DNA of 64,000 bases from Kibdelosporangium persicum (GTDB lineage Bacteria; Actinomycetota; Actinomycetes; Mycobacteriales; Pseudonocardiaceae): positions 310,001 to 374,000 of the forward strand of contig NZ_JAAATY010000002.1 of NCBI RefSeq assembly GCF_013280595.1, written 5' to 3'. Both the position numbers and the translations under genes were made by a program. Below, one piece after another: positions 1 through 8,702 of the stretch; position 1 is the first letter of the stretch; every line of letters begins with the position of its first letter. The notes beneath the pieces are model-generated. The model made no database searches. It had not been told where the DNA came from and saw only the letters and a list, made by a program, of their open reading frames with translations.

Positions 1-1
1 T

Positions 2-1789
2 CCGACCGGGCTCGGGCGACTGGACCGGATGTTGCGGCGCGGCCAGGAGCACGACATCTACCGCGTGCTCGCGCCGGTCATCCACGAACACGCGGCGCGG
101 GCGACCTACTACCCGGCGCTGGTCCTGGCCGGCTCACTCGGCCGCCGCGCCTGGGACATGCCGGACCTGCTCGAACCGCTCTGGTCGGCGATCAAGGACG
201 GCGACGACGCCGAAGCCAGGTCGGCGATCCGTTACCTGCTCGCCGATCCGCGCGCACGCGGTGAACGGGTCGAGCGAGTCCTGGCGATCGAGCCGAGTGC
301 GGTGTTCCTGCCGCAGGTGATGAACGTCGTGCAGTCGGCCCGTACCGACCTGCTCGACCTGGTGTTCGGCGACGAACCACCGCACGGCCGGTTCGCACCC
401 GGCGATGTCCGGCGGATTCCGTTGGGAATGCGGCAAACCCAGCGGTGGCTGCCGTCGCAGCGAGCCCGGTACGCCGAGTTGCTGGAGTCCTTGGCGGACT
501 CGGACCACTCGCGGGAAGTCCGCGCAGCGGCGGTCCGGACGCTGGGCACTGTTCGCGGCCACAACGCGATCCGTTATCTGTCCACGGAGGACGAACTGAT
601 CGCCCAGGCCGCGATCACCGTCCTGCCGTTGCTCCCGGACCCGGTCGAAGCGCTCCGGCTGCTGATGGACCGGGCGCTGTCGGACAACCGTGGCCAGGCC
701 GAACTCACCGCGATGTACACGATCCGCCGTTGCGCACGCCGAATCCCGCCGAGCGTGCTGGCCGAAACGCTTGCCGTGCAAGGTGGACGGGTCACGGTCC
801 GCAAGGAACTCGTCCGGCTGATCAGCGACTTCCGCCTGCCGGACACCGTGGGCATGCTGCATCGCGCGTGGCACGGGGAGAACCAGCACCGCGATGTCCG
901 GGCGGCGATCGCGTTCCAGGCACTGTCCTGGTTGGACGATCCTCGGGCCTGGGAACTGTTGCGTACGGCCGTGACCGGTCCACGCGAGGTCGCCATGCAG
1001 ACGCTCCGGGTGCAGCCGTACTCGGTTCCCGTTCAGCACAGGGCCTCGGTCGCCGCGCTGATCCACGAAGTCGCGACCGGCTCGGACGAACGCCTGCGCG
1101 GCGAAGCACTGTCCCAGCTCAGTGCCTGGTTGCCGTGGTATCCCGAGGCTTTGCCGGTCCTGCGTGACGTCATCACGAATCTCGACGAGCGGGCAACGTG
1201 GCGCGCGGCGGTCAACGGCCTGATCCGCCTCGTGTGGCAGCCTGAAATCCAGGCCGCGGTACTTGATGTCCTGCGGACGTTGGCCACGGCCACGGGCCAC
1301 GACGCGCAGAGCGACCGGGACCGCCCGGCATTGCAGCGGATGCGGGCGATCTTCGACGGGCTGTACCGCATGTCGAGCTGGCGTCAGCGCATGCACGACT
1401 TCGCCGGCGACTTGGTCGAGGCACTGTCCGGGGTCGAGGAGATCCGGCGGGAGCTGGTCCAGCTCAAGTTCGCGACGGTCCGGTTCTCCTCGCCGGACGA
1501 AAGCGAGCCCGTCGCGGATCTTCGTGCCGTCGACGCCCTGGTGGCAGGCCGTCCACTGCTCGCGAGCAACGCGATCTGGAACGTGCGGGCACGCCAGTGG
1601 AACGCCGACGCCATGCTCACCGCCGCCCGTAGCGTCACGAGCGGTCACCTGGCGTTACGGCTGCTCGCCATCGGCGGACCGCATTTCGGCTGGCCCGAGC
1701 GCTGGCGCGAGCTGCTGCGAGAGCTGCGCAGGCACCCGGACGCCGACGTGCGGGACGCCGCCATGCAGATCATGACGGCGTCCGAATGA
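2..1789 (+). CDS. HEAT-repeat protein, 5' end outside the window
   Basis: The reading frame is open to the first base of the window, so the start is missing; the first ATG inside is at 29 and gives 586 residues. The protein is made of repeating helical pairs rich in Arg, Ala and Leu (for example RSAIRYLLADP, VRAAAVRTLGTV, RAAIAFQALSWLDDPRA), the look of HEAT/PBS-lyase-like repeats. Such proteins are scaffolds for protein-protein contacts; no catalytic motif is visible, so no function is assigned. It ends one base before the stop codon of leuS, which is on the opposite strand. Confidence 0.7.
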   Translation, partial: PTGLGRLDRMLRRGQEHDIYRVLAPVIHEHAARATYYPALVLAGSLGRRAWDMPDLLEPLWSAIKDGDDAEARSAIRYLLADPRARGERVERVLAIEPSAVFLPQVMNVVQSARTDLLDLVFGDEPPHGRFAPGDVRRIPLGMRQTQRWLPSQRARYAELLESLADSDHSREVRAAAVRTLGTVRGHNAIRYLSTEDELIAQAAITVLPLLPDPVEALRLLMDRALSDNRGQAELTAMYTIRRCARRIPPSVLAETLAVQGGRVTVRKELVRLISDFRLPDTVGMLHRAWHGENQHRDVRAAIAFQALSWLDDPRAWELLRTAVTGPREVAMQTLRVQPYSVPVQHRASVAALIHEVATGSDERLRGEALSQLSAWLPWYPEALPVLRDVITNLDERATWRAAVNGLIRLVWQPEIQAAVLDVLRTLATATGHDAQSDRDRPALQRMRAIFDGLYRMSSWRQRMHDFAGDLVEALSGVEEIRRELVQLKFATVRFSSPDESEPVADLRAVDALVAGRPLLASNAIWNVRARQWNADAMLTAARSVTSGHLALRLLAIGGPHFGWPERWRELLRELRRHPDADVRDAAMQIMTASE

Positions 1790-1790
1790 C

Positions 1791-4616
1791 TCAGAGGACC
1801 ACGTTCACCAGACGGCCGGGCACCACGATCACCTTGCGGGGCTCGTTGCCTCCGGTCAGCGCGACGATCTTCTCGTCGGCCAGGGCGGCGGCCTTCACGT
1901 CGTCCTGACTCGCGTCCGCGGCGACGGTCACCCGTGACCGGACCTTGCCGTTGACCTGCACCGGGTACTCGATGGTGTCCTCGACCAGGTACCGCTCGTC
2001 CGCCACCGGGAACGGGCCGTGGATCAGCGACTGCTTGCCCAGCCGCGACCACAGCTCCTCCGCCACGTGCGGGGCCAGCGGAGCCAGCATCAGCACCAGC
2101 GGTTCGACCAGGGCACGCGGCGTGCCCGCGGTCGAGCTGTAGGTCTTGGTCAGGTGGTTGTTCAGCTCGATCAGCTTGGCGCCCGCGGTGTTGAACCGCA
2201 TCTCCCGGTAGTCCTCCCGGACCCCGGCGATGGCCTTGTTCAGCTGCCGCAGGTCGGTCTCGGTCGGCTCGTCGTCGGTGACCCGCAGCTCGCCGGTCAC
2301 CTCGTCGACGACGTTGCGCCACAGGCGCTGCAGGAACCTGTGCGCACCGACGACGTCCTTGGTCGCCCACGGACGCGAGACCTCCATGGGGCCCATGGAC
2401 ATCTCGTACAGCCGGAACGTGTCCGCGCCGTACGTCTCGCACATCTCGTCCGGGGTGACGACGTTGCGCTCGGTCTTGCCCATCTTGCCGTAGGTCTGGG
2501 TGACCTCCTGGCCTTCGTAGAAGAACTTGCCGTTCTCCTCGACGACCTCGGCCGCGGGCACGAACTGGCCACGGGAGTCGGTGTACGCGTACGCCTGGAT
2601 GTAGCCCTGGTTGAACAGCTTGCGGTACGGCTCGGGCGAGCTGACATGGCCCAGGTCGTACAGCACCTTCTGCCAGAACCGCGAGTACAGCAGGTGCAGC
2701 ACCGCGTGCTCGACGCCGCCGATGTACAGGTCGACGCCGCCCGGGTCGTTGCCCCCGAACTTCTCGGTGCGCGGGCCCAGCCAGTAGCGCTCGTTCTCCG
2801 GGTCGGAGAAGCGCTCGTCGTTGGTCGGGTCGACATAGCGCAGCTGGTACCAGCACGAACCCGCCCAGTTGGGCATCGTGTTGGTGTCCCGGCGATACGT
2901 CTTCTTGCCGTCGCCCAGGTCCAGCTCGACGTTCACCCAGTCGGTCGCGCGCGACAGCGGCGGCGACGGCTCGGTGTCCGCGTCCTCCGGGTCGTACGTG
3001 GTTGGGGAGTAGTCGTCGACCTCGGGCAGCTCGATCGGCAGCATGCTCGCCGGCACCGGGTGCGGCAGGCCGTCCTCGTCGTAGACGATCGGGAACGGCT
3101 CGCCCCAGTAACGCTGCCGGGAGAACAGCCAGTCGCGCAGCTTGTACTGGATGGTGCCGCGGCCGCGGCCGTGCTCCTCCAGCCACGCGATGATCGTTTT
3201 CTTGGCCTCGTCGATCCCCATCCCGTCCAGGAAGCCCGAGTTGATCGCCGGGCCCTCGCCGGTGTACGCCTCGCCGTCGAAGCCCTCGCTGGGCTCGACG
3301 GTCCGGATGATCGGCAGGCCGAACGCCGTGGCGAAGTCCCAGTCGCGCTGGTCCTGGCCGGGCACCGCCATGATCGCGCCGGTGCCGTAGCCCATCAGCA
3401 CGTAGTCGGCGATGAACACCGGGATCTTGGCACCGTTCACCGGGTTGGTGGCGTACGCACCGGTGAACACACCGGTCTTGTCCTTGTTCTCCTGACGGTC
3501 CAGTTCGGACTTCATCGACGCGGCACGCCGGTACGCCGCGATGGCCTGCGCCGGGGTGGCGGCGTCACCGGTCCACCGGCTGTCCACATCGGACGGCCAC
3601 GCGGCCGCCGCGATCCGGTCGACCAGCGGGTGCTCCGGAGCCAGCACCATGTACGTGGCGCCGAACAGGGTGTCCGGCCGGGTCGTGAACACCTCGATGT
3701 CGGTGTCCGACACCGCGAACTTGACCTGCGCGCCGTGCGAGCGGCCGATCCAGTTGCGCTGCATCGCCTTGATCTTGTCCGGCCAGTCCAGCCGGTCCAG
3801 GTCGTCGATCAGCCGGTCGGCGTACGCGGTGATCCGCATCATCCACTGCCGCAGGTTGCGGCGGAACACCGGGAAGTTGCCGCGCTCGGACCGGCCGTCC
3901 GCGGTGACCTCCTCGTTGGAGATGACCGTGCCCAGGCCCGGCACCCAGTTCACCGGCGCGTCGGACAGGTAGACCAGCCGGTGCGAGTTGATGATCTCCT
4001 GCTGCTCGACCACGGTCAGCTCGCACCAGTTGCGGCCGTCCGGCGTGCGCCGCTTGTCCTGCGCGTACTGCGTGACCAGCTCGTCGATCGGCCGCGCCTT
4101 GCCGGCCTTCTCGTCGTACCAGGAGTTGTAGATCTGCAGGAAGATCCACTGGGTCCACTTGTAGTAGCCCGGGTCGATGGTGGAGATCCGGCGCCGCTCG
4201 TCGTGGCCCAGGCCCAGCCTGCGGATCTGCCGCAGGTAGGTGTTGATGTTGTCCTCGGTGGTCTTGCGCGGGTGCTGGCCGGTCCGGATGGCGTACTGCT
4301 CGGCGGGCAGGCCGAACGCGTCGAAGCCCATCGTGTGCAGCACGTTGTGGCCCAGCATCCGGTGGTAGCGGGCGAAGACGTCGGTGCCGATGAACCCCAG
4401 CGGGTGACCGACGTGCAGCCCCGCTCCGGACGGGTACGGGAACATGTCCTGGACGAACATCTTGTCGTCCGGGACGTCCCCCGCGAGCGGGCCGACCGGG
4501 TTGGGCGCCTCGTAGGAGCCGTGCTCCTGCCAGTATTGCTGCCACTTCCGCTCGATCTCGCCGGCCAGCGCGGCCGTGTAGCGGTGCGCCGGTACAGCCT
4601 CAGCGCTTTCGCTCAT
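1791..4616 (-). CDS. leuS: Leucyl-tRNA synthetase
   Basis: Cytoplasmic class I aminoacyl-tRNA synthetase that charges tRNA-Leu. The 941 residues match full-length bacterial LeuRS. The HIGH-type signature is in [16 protein letters not shown] near residue 60. The CP1 editing domain carries [14 protein letters not shown] near residue 310, and the KMSKS loop appears as KMGKTERN near residue 700. The ATG at 4616 follows an AAGGA ribosome site. A hairpin lies about 45 bases upstream, between this gene and the phytase-like gene on the same strand, so leuS probably has its own promoter in the short gap. Confidence 0.97.
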   Translation of the reverse strand: MSESAEAVPAHRYTAALAGEIERKWQQYWQEHGSYEAPNPVGPLAGDVPDDKMFVQDMFPYPSGAGLHVGHPLGFIGTDVFARYHRMLGHNVLHTMGFDAFGLPAEQYAIRTGQHPRKTTEDNINTYLRQIRRLGLGHDERRRISTIDPGYYKWTQWIFLQIYNSWYDEKAGKARPIDELVTQYAQDKRRTPDGRNWCELTVVEQQEIINSHRLVYLSDAPVNWVPGLGTVISNEEVTADGRSERGNFPVFRRNLRQWMMRITAYADRLIDDLDRLDWPDKIKAMQRNWIGRSHGAQVKFAVSDTDIEVFTTRPDTLFGATYMVLAPEHPLVDRIAAAAWPSDVDSRWTGDAATPAQAIAAYRRAASMKSELDRQENKDKTGVFTGAYATNPVNGAKIPVFIADYVLMGYGTGAIMAVPGQDQRDWDFATAFGLPIIRTVEPSEGFDGEAYTGEGPAINSGFLDGMGIDEAKKTIIAWLEEHGRGRGTIQYKLRDWLFSRQRYWGEPFPIVYDEDGLPHPVPASMLPIELPEVDDYSPTTYDPEDADTEPSPPLSRATDWVNVELDLGDGKKTYRRDTNTMPNWAGSCWYQLRYVDPTNDERFSDPENERYWLGPRTEKFGGNDPGGVDLYIGGVEHAVLHLLYSRFWQKVLYDLGHVSSPEPYRKLFNQGYIQAYAYTDSRGQFVPAAEVVEENGKFFYEGQEVTQTYGKMGKTERNVVTPDEMCETYGADTFRLYEMSMGPMEVSRPWATKDVVGAHRFLQRLWRNVVDEVTGELRVTDDEPTETDLRQLNKAIAGVREDYREMRFNTAGAKLIELNNHLTKTYSSTAGTPRALVEPLVLMLAPLAPHVAEELWSRLGKQSLIHGPFPVADERYLVEDTIEYPVQVNGKVRSRVTVAADASQDDVKAAALADEKIVALTGGNEPRKVIVVPGRLVNVVL

Positions 4617-4657
4617 CGCTTGTCCTTCCGCCAGGATTCTCGGCCCTGAACAACGCG

Positions 4658-4688
4658 AAACCCCTCAGCCCTTCTCGGGCATGAGGGG
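4658..4688 (-). terminator. Hairpin terminator or attenuator ahead of leuS
   Basis: Arms CCCCTCA-GCCC (4661-4671) and GGGC-A-TGAGGGG (4677-4688) pair around a 5-base loop with one bulge. On the minus strand the hairpin is followed by TTTC. It sits between the phytase-like gene and leuS, so it most simply ends the upstream transcript. An attenuator controlling leuS is possible, but no leader peptide is evident. Confidence 0.6.
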
Positions 4689-4754
4689 TCGCCGCGCCAA
4701 CCAGTTCCTGCAGGTCAGCGCGGCCGGCGAAGAAGTCGGCGGGCCGTGCCCATG

Positions 4755-5852
4755 TCACCGAGGATAGCGGACGGCCAAAGCGACTATCTGGGTGACCTGG
4801 GAAGCCGAGAAGTTGTCGTCGCTGACCAAGATCAACGTGCGCTCGCCGCCGGGCAGCCGCGGGCCCCACGTGATGCCCTCGATGTTGTCCAGCCTGCTCA
4901 GCCCGGTGTCGGCCAGGTCGGCGAGCAGCTTCTTGCGCATCGGCCTGGCCTTGCCGAGGTCCTTGTCGTGGACGTTGGACGCGCCGCGGGTCGACGCCTC
5001 GTAGATCCGCACCTTGTTGCCCACCCCGGTCACGAACGCCCGCTCGACCACCAGGAACCGGGTCGGGTCGACCGGGTCGGCGGCCACCATCGCGGAGATG
5101 CCGTTGTTCCCGGGCGCCGCGGTCGGCGGGTTGGGCGAGGCGAAGACCGGTTCGAGCGGATAGGCGTACTGGGCGACGACGTGACCCGTCCGCGTCTGCA
5201 CGGTGATCCGCGACAACGCCCCCTTGTCGACAGTGGGCGACGGGCCGTCCTGCTTCAACGGCCCCTCGACCGAGCTGACCACGAGGGTGCCCGCAGCGGC
5301 ATAGGTCAGGCCTTCGAGCACGTCGTTCGGCTTCGGCCCGGTGGTCTGCGTGACGCGCAGGTTCCGCGGCAACGGCAGTTCGTTGACGAACTTGCCGTCC
5401 CGCCCGGCGTTACGGATCGACGGGTCGAGCGAGAACGGAGCGGTGCCGCCTTCCTGCGACCACGTGTAACGGCCGGTCCACGGATCCACCCGGATCTCCT
5501 CGGGATCCACCGCACCGGCGGGGTAGGTGGTGCCGTCCGGCTGGAGGAACGGGCGCGTGCCGGTGAACTCGACCGCGCCGAGTCCCTTGGCGGTCACGTC
5601 GATCCGCGCGGTGTAGAACCGCGCCGGTTGCAGCGTGGACCGGTCGTCGCTGATCAGGACGTATTCGCCGGTCCGCGGATCACGGTCGATCCCGGACAGG
5701 CCACCGACTGTCGTGCCCTCGAAGAGGAACCTGGGCACCACCGTCTCGCCGAGCAGGCGCACGTCCTTCGACGGCGAGGCCGAGGCGGGCGCGGCCACCA
5801 GGCCGGTGGTGATGACGGCGGCGGCAGCGGCCGCGATGAAGCGTGCAGACAT
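4755..5852 (-). CDS. Secreted esterase-like/phytase-like protein
   Basis: The 365-residue product begins MSARFIAAAAAAV and has a signal peptide ending near APASASPSKD, so it is probably exported. The body is a beta-propeller-like repeat protein matching the phytase-like/esterase-like family (PF13449 type): GGLSGIDRDPRTGEYVLISDD near residue 45 and NIEGITWGPRLPGGERTLILVSDDN near the C-terminus. The substrate cannot be told from sequence. The open frame continues upstream to 6512, but that extension is low-complexity and crosses the neighbouring gene, so the ATG at 5852 is chosen. Confidence 0.85.
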   Translation of the reverse strand: MSARFIAAAAAAVITTGLVAAPASASPSKDVRLLGETVVPRFLFEGTTVGGLSGIDRDPRTGEYVLISDDRSTLQPARFYTARIDVTAKGLGAVEFTGTRPFLQPDGTTYPAGAVDPEEIRVDPWTGRYTWSQEGGTAPFSLDPSIRNAGRDGKFVNELPLPRNLRVTQTTGPKPNDVLEGLTYAAAGTLVVSSVEGPLKQDGPSPTVDKGALSRITVQTRTGHVVAQYAYPLEPVFASPNPPTAAPGNNGISAMVAADPVDPTRFLVVERAFVTGVGNKVRIYEASTRGASNVHDKDLGKARPMRKKLLADLADTGLSRLDNIEGITWGPRLPGGERTLILVSDDNFSASQVTQIVALAVRYPR

Positions 5853-5905
5853 GGCGTGAAGCACATCCGATGAGGGTGTCCGTTGGGTTGAATGCAGCTG
5901 ACACC

Positions 5906-5911
5906 TAACAT
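5906..5911 (+). promoter_or_regulatory. -10 box of a leaderless SdpI-family gene
   Basis: TAACAT is followed by seven bases and then GTG at 5919, the spacing of a leaderless actinobacterial promoter. This decides the start of the downstream gene in favour of 5919 over the ATG at 5892, which lies upstream of the box. Confidence 0.5.
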
Positions 5912-5918
5912 CGATCGT

Positions 5919-6335
5919 GTGATCGTCGCATCCCTGGTCGGAGCAATCGCACTCGTCGTAGGCGGCCTTGCCGTGACAGTGACGGGTCTGCTCGGTTTTC
6001 GTGAGCGGCTGCCGCTGAACAGGTACGCGGGGGTGCGCACCGCCGCGTCGATGCGTGACTCCGACACCTTCCGGGTCGCGAACAAGGTCGCCGGGCTGCC
6101 GTTCGCCGTCGCGGGCCTGATCGGCGTGCTCGGCGGCGTCCTGCTGCTGGTGATGCAGTCGGGCGGGCTGGTCGCGCTGATCATCAGCCTCGGCGGGATG
6201 GTCGTGATCGCCGCCGCGGGCGGGCTGCTCGGCCACAAGGCCGCACTCGCCGTGCCGGAGCCCGAGCCGGAACTGCCCGCCGGCTGCGCCGGATGCGCCT
6301 GCGGCAACTGCGGTGTCGCCAAGCTGAGGGCCTAG
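5919..6335 (+). CDS. SdpI-family membrane protein
   Basis: A 138-residue integral membrane protein. It has an N-terminal hydrophobic segment (VASLVGAIALVVGGLAVTV), then the family signature region RERLPLNRYAGVRTAASMRD, and two further hydrophobic helices near residues 65-120. SdpI-type proteins were first known as immunity or signal proteins against a membrane-active toxin in Bacillus, but most actinobacterial members are uncharacterised. The tail is Cys-rich (GCAGCACGNCG), which is unusual and could bind metal. Its TAG stop touches the left end of the MITE-like element. Confidence 0.75.
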   Translation: MIVASLVGAIALVVGGLAVTVTGLLGFRERLPLNRYAGVRTAASMRDSDTFRVANKVAGLPFAVAGLIGVLGGVLLLVMQSGGLVALIISLGGMVVIAAAGGLLGHKAALAVPEPEPELPAGCAGCACGNCGVAKLRA

Positions 6336-6520
6336 GCCGTGTTTCAAATGCCCGATCGCGATAGCCGGGCCGGATGCGGCCCCTGACGCCACCGCGGGAC
6401 CGCCCAAAGACAACCAGTATTCGCGGTGATCCCGCGGCGACGCCAGGAACCGCCCCATCGAGCCGATTCCGGCCTCCGGCCGGGGCAGACTCTCATCGAC
6501 CGGGACATTCAAAACACGAC
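6336..6520. mobile_element. Putative MITE-like element with imperfect terminal inverted repeats
   Basis: The left end GCCGTGTTTCAAATGCCC and the reverse complement of the right end, GTCGTGTTTTGAATGTCC, match at 14 of 18 positions. TAG flanks both sides: 6333-6335 on the left, and inside TTAG at 6521-6524 on the right. This resembles a short target duplication. The 185 bases hold no gene and fill exactly the space between two convergent stop codons. Length, ends and placement fit a non-autonomous element of IS5-like type. No transposase is present, and a second copy is not seen in the window. Confidence 0.45.
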
Positions 6521-7105
6521 TTAGTTCACCCGCACCTCACCCGGATGCGTGGCCAGCAGGGCGATCGGCATGCCCTGGCGGCGCAGCACACGGCCCCATA
6601 GGTCCTGGTCGGGCGAAGCCAGCACGTCGTCGGGCAGCGCCGGGACCACGATCCAGTCGCCGCGCTCGATCTCCCCGGCCAGCTGATCCACGTTCCAGCC
6701 GGCGTACCCGGCGAAGACACGAAGTCCCCGGACCTTCGGCGCGACCGTGTCCGGATCGGTGTCCAGGTCCACGAGCGCGACCGGGCCCCGGACGCTGATC
6801 ACTCCCTTGATGCCGGCCGCGTCCTGGCCGGTGCGCAACGCCGCCAGGCAGAGCGCGGTCTTCTGCTCGACCGGCCCGCCGACGAACAGCGACCGCGGCT
6901 CGCTGACGTGATCACCCCAGGCGGGTAAGACGTCGCGAACCGGCACTTCACTGGGACGGTTGAGGACGACGCCGAGGGTGCCCTCGCCACGGCGGTGATC
7001 TATCACATAGACCACCGTCCGGCGGAAGTTGTCGTCGAGCAGGGTGGGCGCCGCCACCAGCAGCGTTCCTGGCTCTACGTCAGCGTCGGGTCGCACAACG
7101 CACAT
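6521..7105 (-). CDS. YqgE/AlgH family protein
   Basis: With the ATG at 7105 the product is 194 residues, the usual family length; the frame could run on to 7183. Family marks are GTLLVAAPTLLDDNFRRTVV near the N-terminus, GTLGVVLNRPSEVPV near residue 50, LFVGGPVEQKTALCL near residue 85, and RVFAGYAGWNVDQLAGEIE near residue 130. The family (DUF179) is widespread but its biochemical role is unknown. The stop codon abuts the MITE-like element. Confidence 0.88.
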   Translation of the reverse strand: MCVVRPDADVEPGTLLVAAPTLLDDNFRRTVVYVIDHRRGEGTLGVVLNRPSEVPVRDVLPAWGDHVSEPRSLFVGGPVEQKTALCLAALRTGQDAAGIKGVISVRGPVALVDLDTDPDTVAPKVRGLRVFAGYAGWNVDQLAGEIERGDWIVVPALPDDVLASPDQDLWGRVLRRQGMPIALLATHPGEVRVN

Positions 7106-7400
7106 GATCCCATCAGCCCCGGCACGCCCCCGACAGCCCAAGCTTGTCGCGAAAAACGCTGGATGATCCTCGGGAACATCCACAGGACCCGGTAACGTTA
7201 GGAGCTAGGTCGGTACGCCAACGTGTCCCCCGGGCTCAACCACAAAAGCCTTCATGGAATACCGGTAGCGCAGGAGCCATGTCGCGCCATTCGCCGTGAG
7301 GCGACCGGGCGTACCGACCGTCCAGCCTTCGGGCGTTTCTTTCCTGTCCGGTTGCTCGATGGTGGCTGCCGGTTTCCCTTCTTGCGTAGGCTGGACGCTC

Positions 7401-8702
7401 GTGACGGCGGTGGTCGACGAGAAGCAGAAGGTGCCCGCGCGGCAGTTGCTGGCGCTGCGGGAGTTCCGTCGATTGCTTTACCTGCGGTTCTCCTCGCAGT
7501 GGGCGGACGGGCTGTTCCAGACCGGCCTGGCCGGGGCGGTGATCTTCAACCCCGAACGCGGCGCCGATCCGCTGACGATCGCCACCGGGTTCACCGCGCT
7601 GCTGCTGCCGTACTCCATCGTCGGTCCGTTCGCGGGTGCCTTGCTGGACCGCTGGGACCGCAGGCGCGTGCTCGTGGTGGCGAGCCTGCTTCGTGCCGGA
7701 CTGATCCTGGCCGCGACGGTCGGGCTGCTCGCCGGGGCGCCGAGTGGGTTGCTGTTCCTGATGTCCTTGATGGTCCTGGGCGTCACCAGGTTCATGGGCT
7801 CGGGTCTGTCCGCCGCGCTGCCGCACGTCGTGCCCGAACGAAATCTGGTGCAGGCCAACTCGATCGCCGTGACCCTCGGCTCGATCGTCGCGGTGATCGG
7901 CGGCGGCTGCGCCATCGTGCTGCGCAAGGTGTTCGGCGAGGACGACTACGGCTCCGGCATCACCACGTCGTTCGCGATCATCGGCACGGTGCTGGCCGTG
8001 TTGTTCGCGGTCCGGTTCCAGCGCGGCAAACTCGGGCCGGACGAAGTGGACGAGCCGGCCGGGACGGTCCTCGCGGTCGCGCGTGGTCTCGTCGACGGCG
8101 CCAAGGCGGCCTGGCGTGCGCCGCGGGTGATCGCCGGTTTTGTCGCGTTGTTCGCCCACCGGATCTCCCAGAGCATCGCGTTGCTGCTGGCCGTCCTGCT
8201 GATGCGCTACTACTTCACCGACTTCGGCTGGCTCAAGGCCGGCCTCACCGGTCTCGGCGAGATCGCCGCGTTCGCCGGGATCGGCATCTTCATCGCCGGG
8301 TTGGTCACGCCGAAGCTCGTCGACCGGTTCGGCAGGCACGCGGCGATCATCGGCTCGCTGCTGCTCGTCGCCGCCGCGATGGCCGGGCTCGGCCTGCCGA
8401 TGACGTTGCCGACCATGCTCGGCGCGGCGTTCCTGATGTTCGGCGCGGGTCAGGTGATCAAGCTCTGTGTGGACGCGGTGATCCAGAGCGACATCGGCGA
8501 CGAGTCCCGCGGCCGGGTGTTCTCGCTCTACGACACGCTGTTCAACGTCACCCAGGTGGTGTCGATCGCGGTGGCCGCGGCGGTTGTCCCCGCCAACGGC
8601 CACTCGCCCGGCCTAATCGTCGCGACGATCGTGTTCTACCTGCTCGGCGCGGTCGGCTACGTCTTCGCCAGCAGGCGGGACCACGCCCCGCACGTCATCT
8701 AG
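7401..8702 (+). CDS. Major facilitator superfamily transporter
   Basis: A 433-residue protein with about twelve hydrophobic segments and the MFS loop motif LLDRWDRRRVLVV near residue 80, so a secondary transporter of the cytoplasmic membrane. Substrate is unknown; the topology is that of drug-efflux-type members. The GTG at 7401 is chosen because the family similarity begins there (QLLALREFRRLLYLRFSSQW) and a TAGGCT -10-like box lies nine bases upstream; the longer frame from 7296 adds a non-conserved head. The last 90 bases overlap the CCA-adding enzyme gene on the other strand. Confidence 0.85.
   Translation: MTAVVDEKQKVPARQLLALREFRRLLYLRFSSQWADGLFQTGLAGAVIFNPERGADPLTIATGFTALLLPYSIVGPFAGALLDRWDRRRVLVVASLLRAGLILAATVGLLAGAPSGLLFLMSLMVLGVTRFMGSGLSAALPHVVPERNLVQANSIAVTLGSIVAVIGGGCAIVLRKVFGEDDYGSGITTSFAIIGTVLAVLFAVRFQRGKLGPDEVDEPAGTVLAVARGLVDGAKAAWRAPRVIAGFVALFAHRISQSIALLLAVLLMRYYFTDFGWLKAGLTGLGEIAAFAGIGIFIAGLVTPKLVDRFGRHAAIIGSLLLVAAAMAGLGLPMTLPTMLGAAFLMFGAGQVIKLCVDAVIQSDIGDESRGRVFSLYDTLFNVTQVVSIAVAAAVVPANGHSPGLIVATIVFYLLGAVGYVFASRRDHAPHVI

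Noticed and set aside
2019-4649. 876-codon open frame opposite leuS
   Set aside because: It mirrors the leuS codons in a high-GC genome, is rich in Arg, Val, Leu and Asp without any domain, and leuS is certain.
4600-4869. 89-codon frame covering the leuS leader
   Set aside because: It runs through the terminator hairpin and ribosome site of leuS and has no recognisable features.
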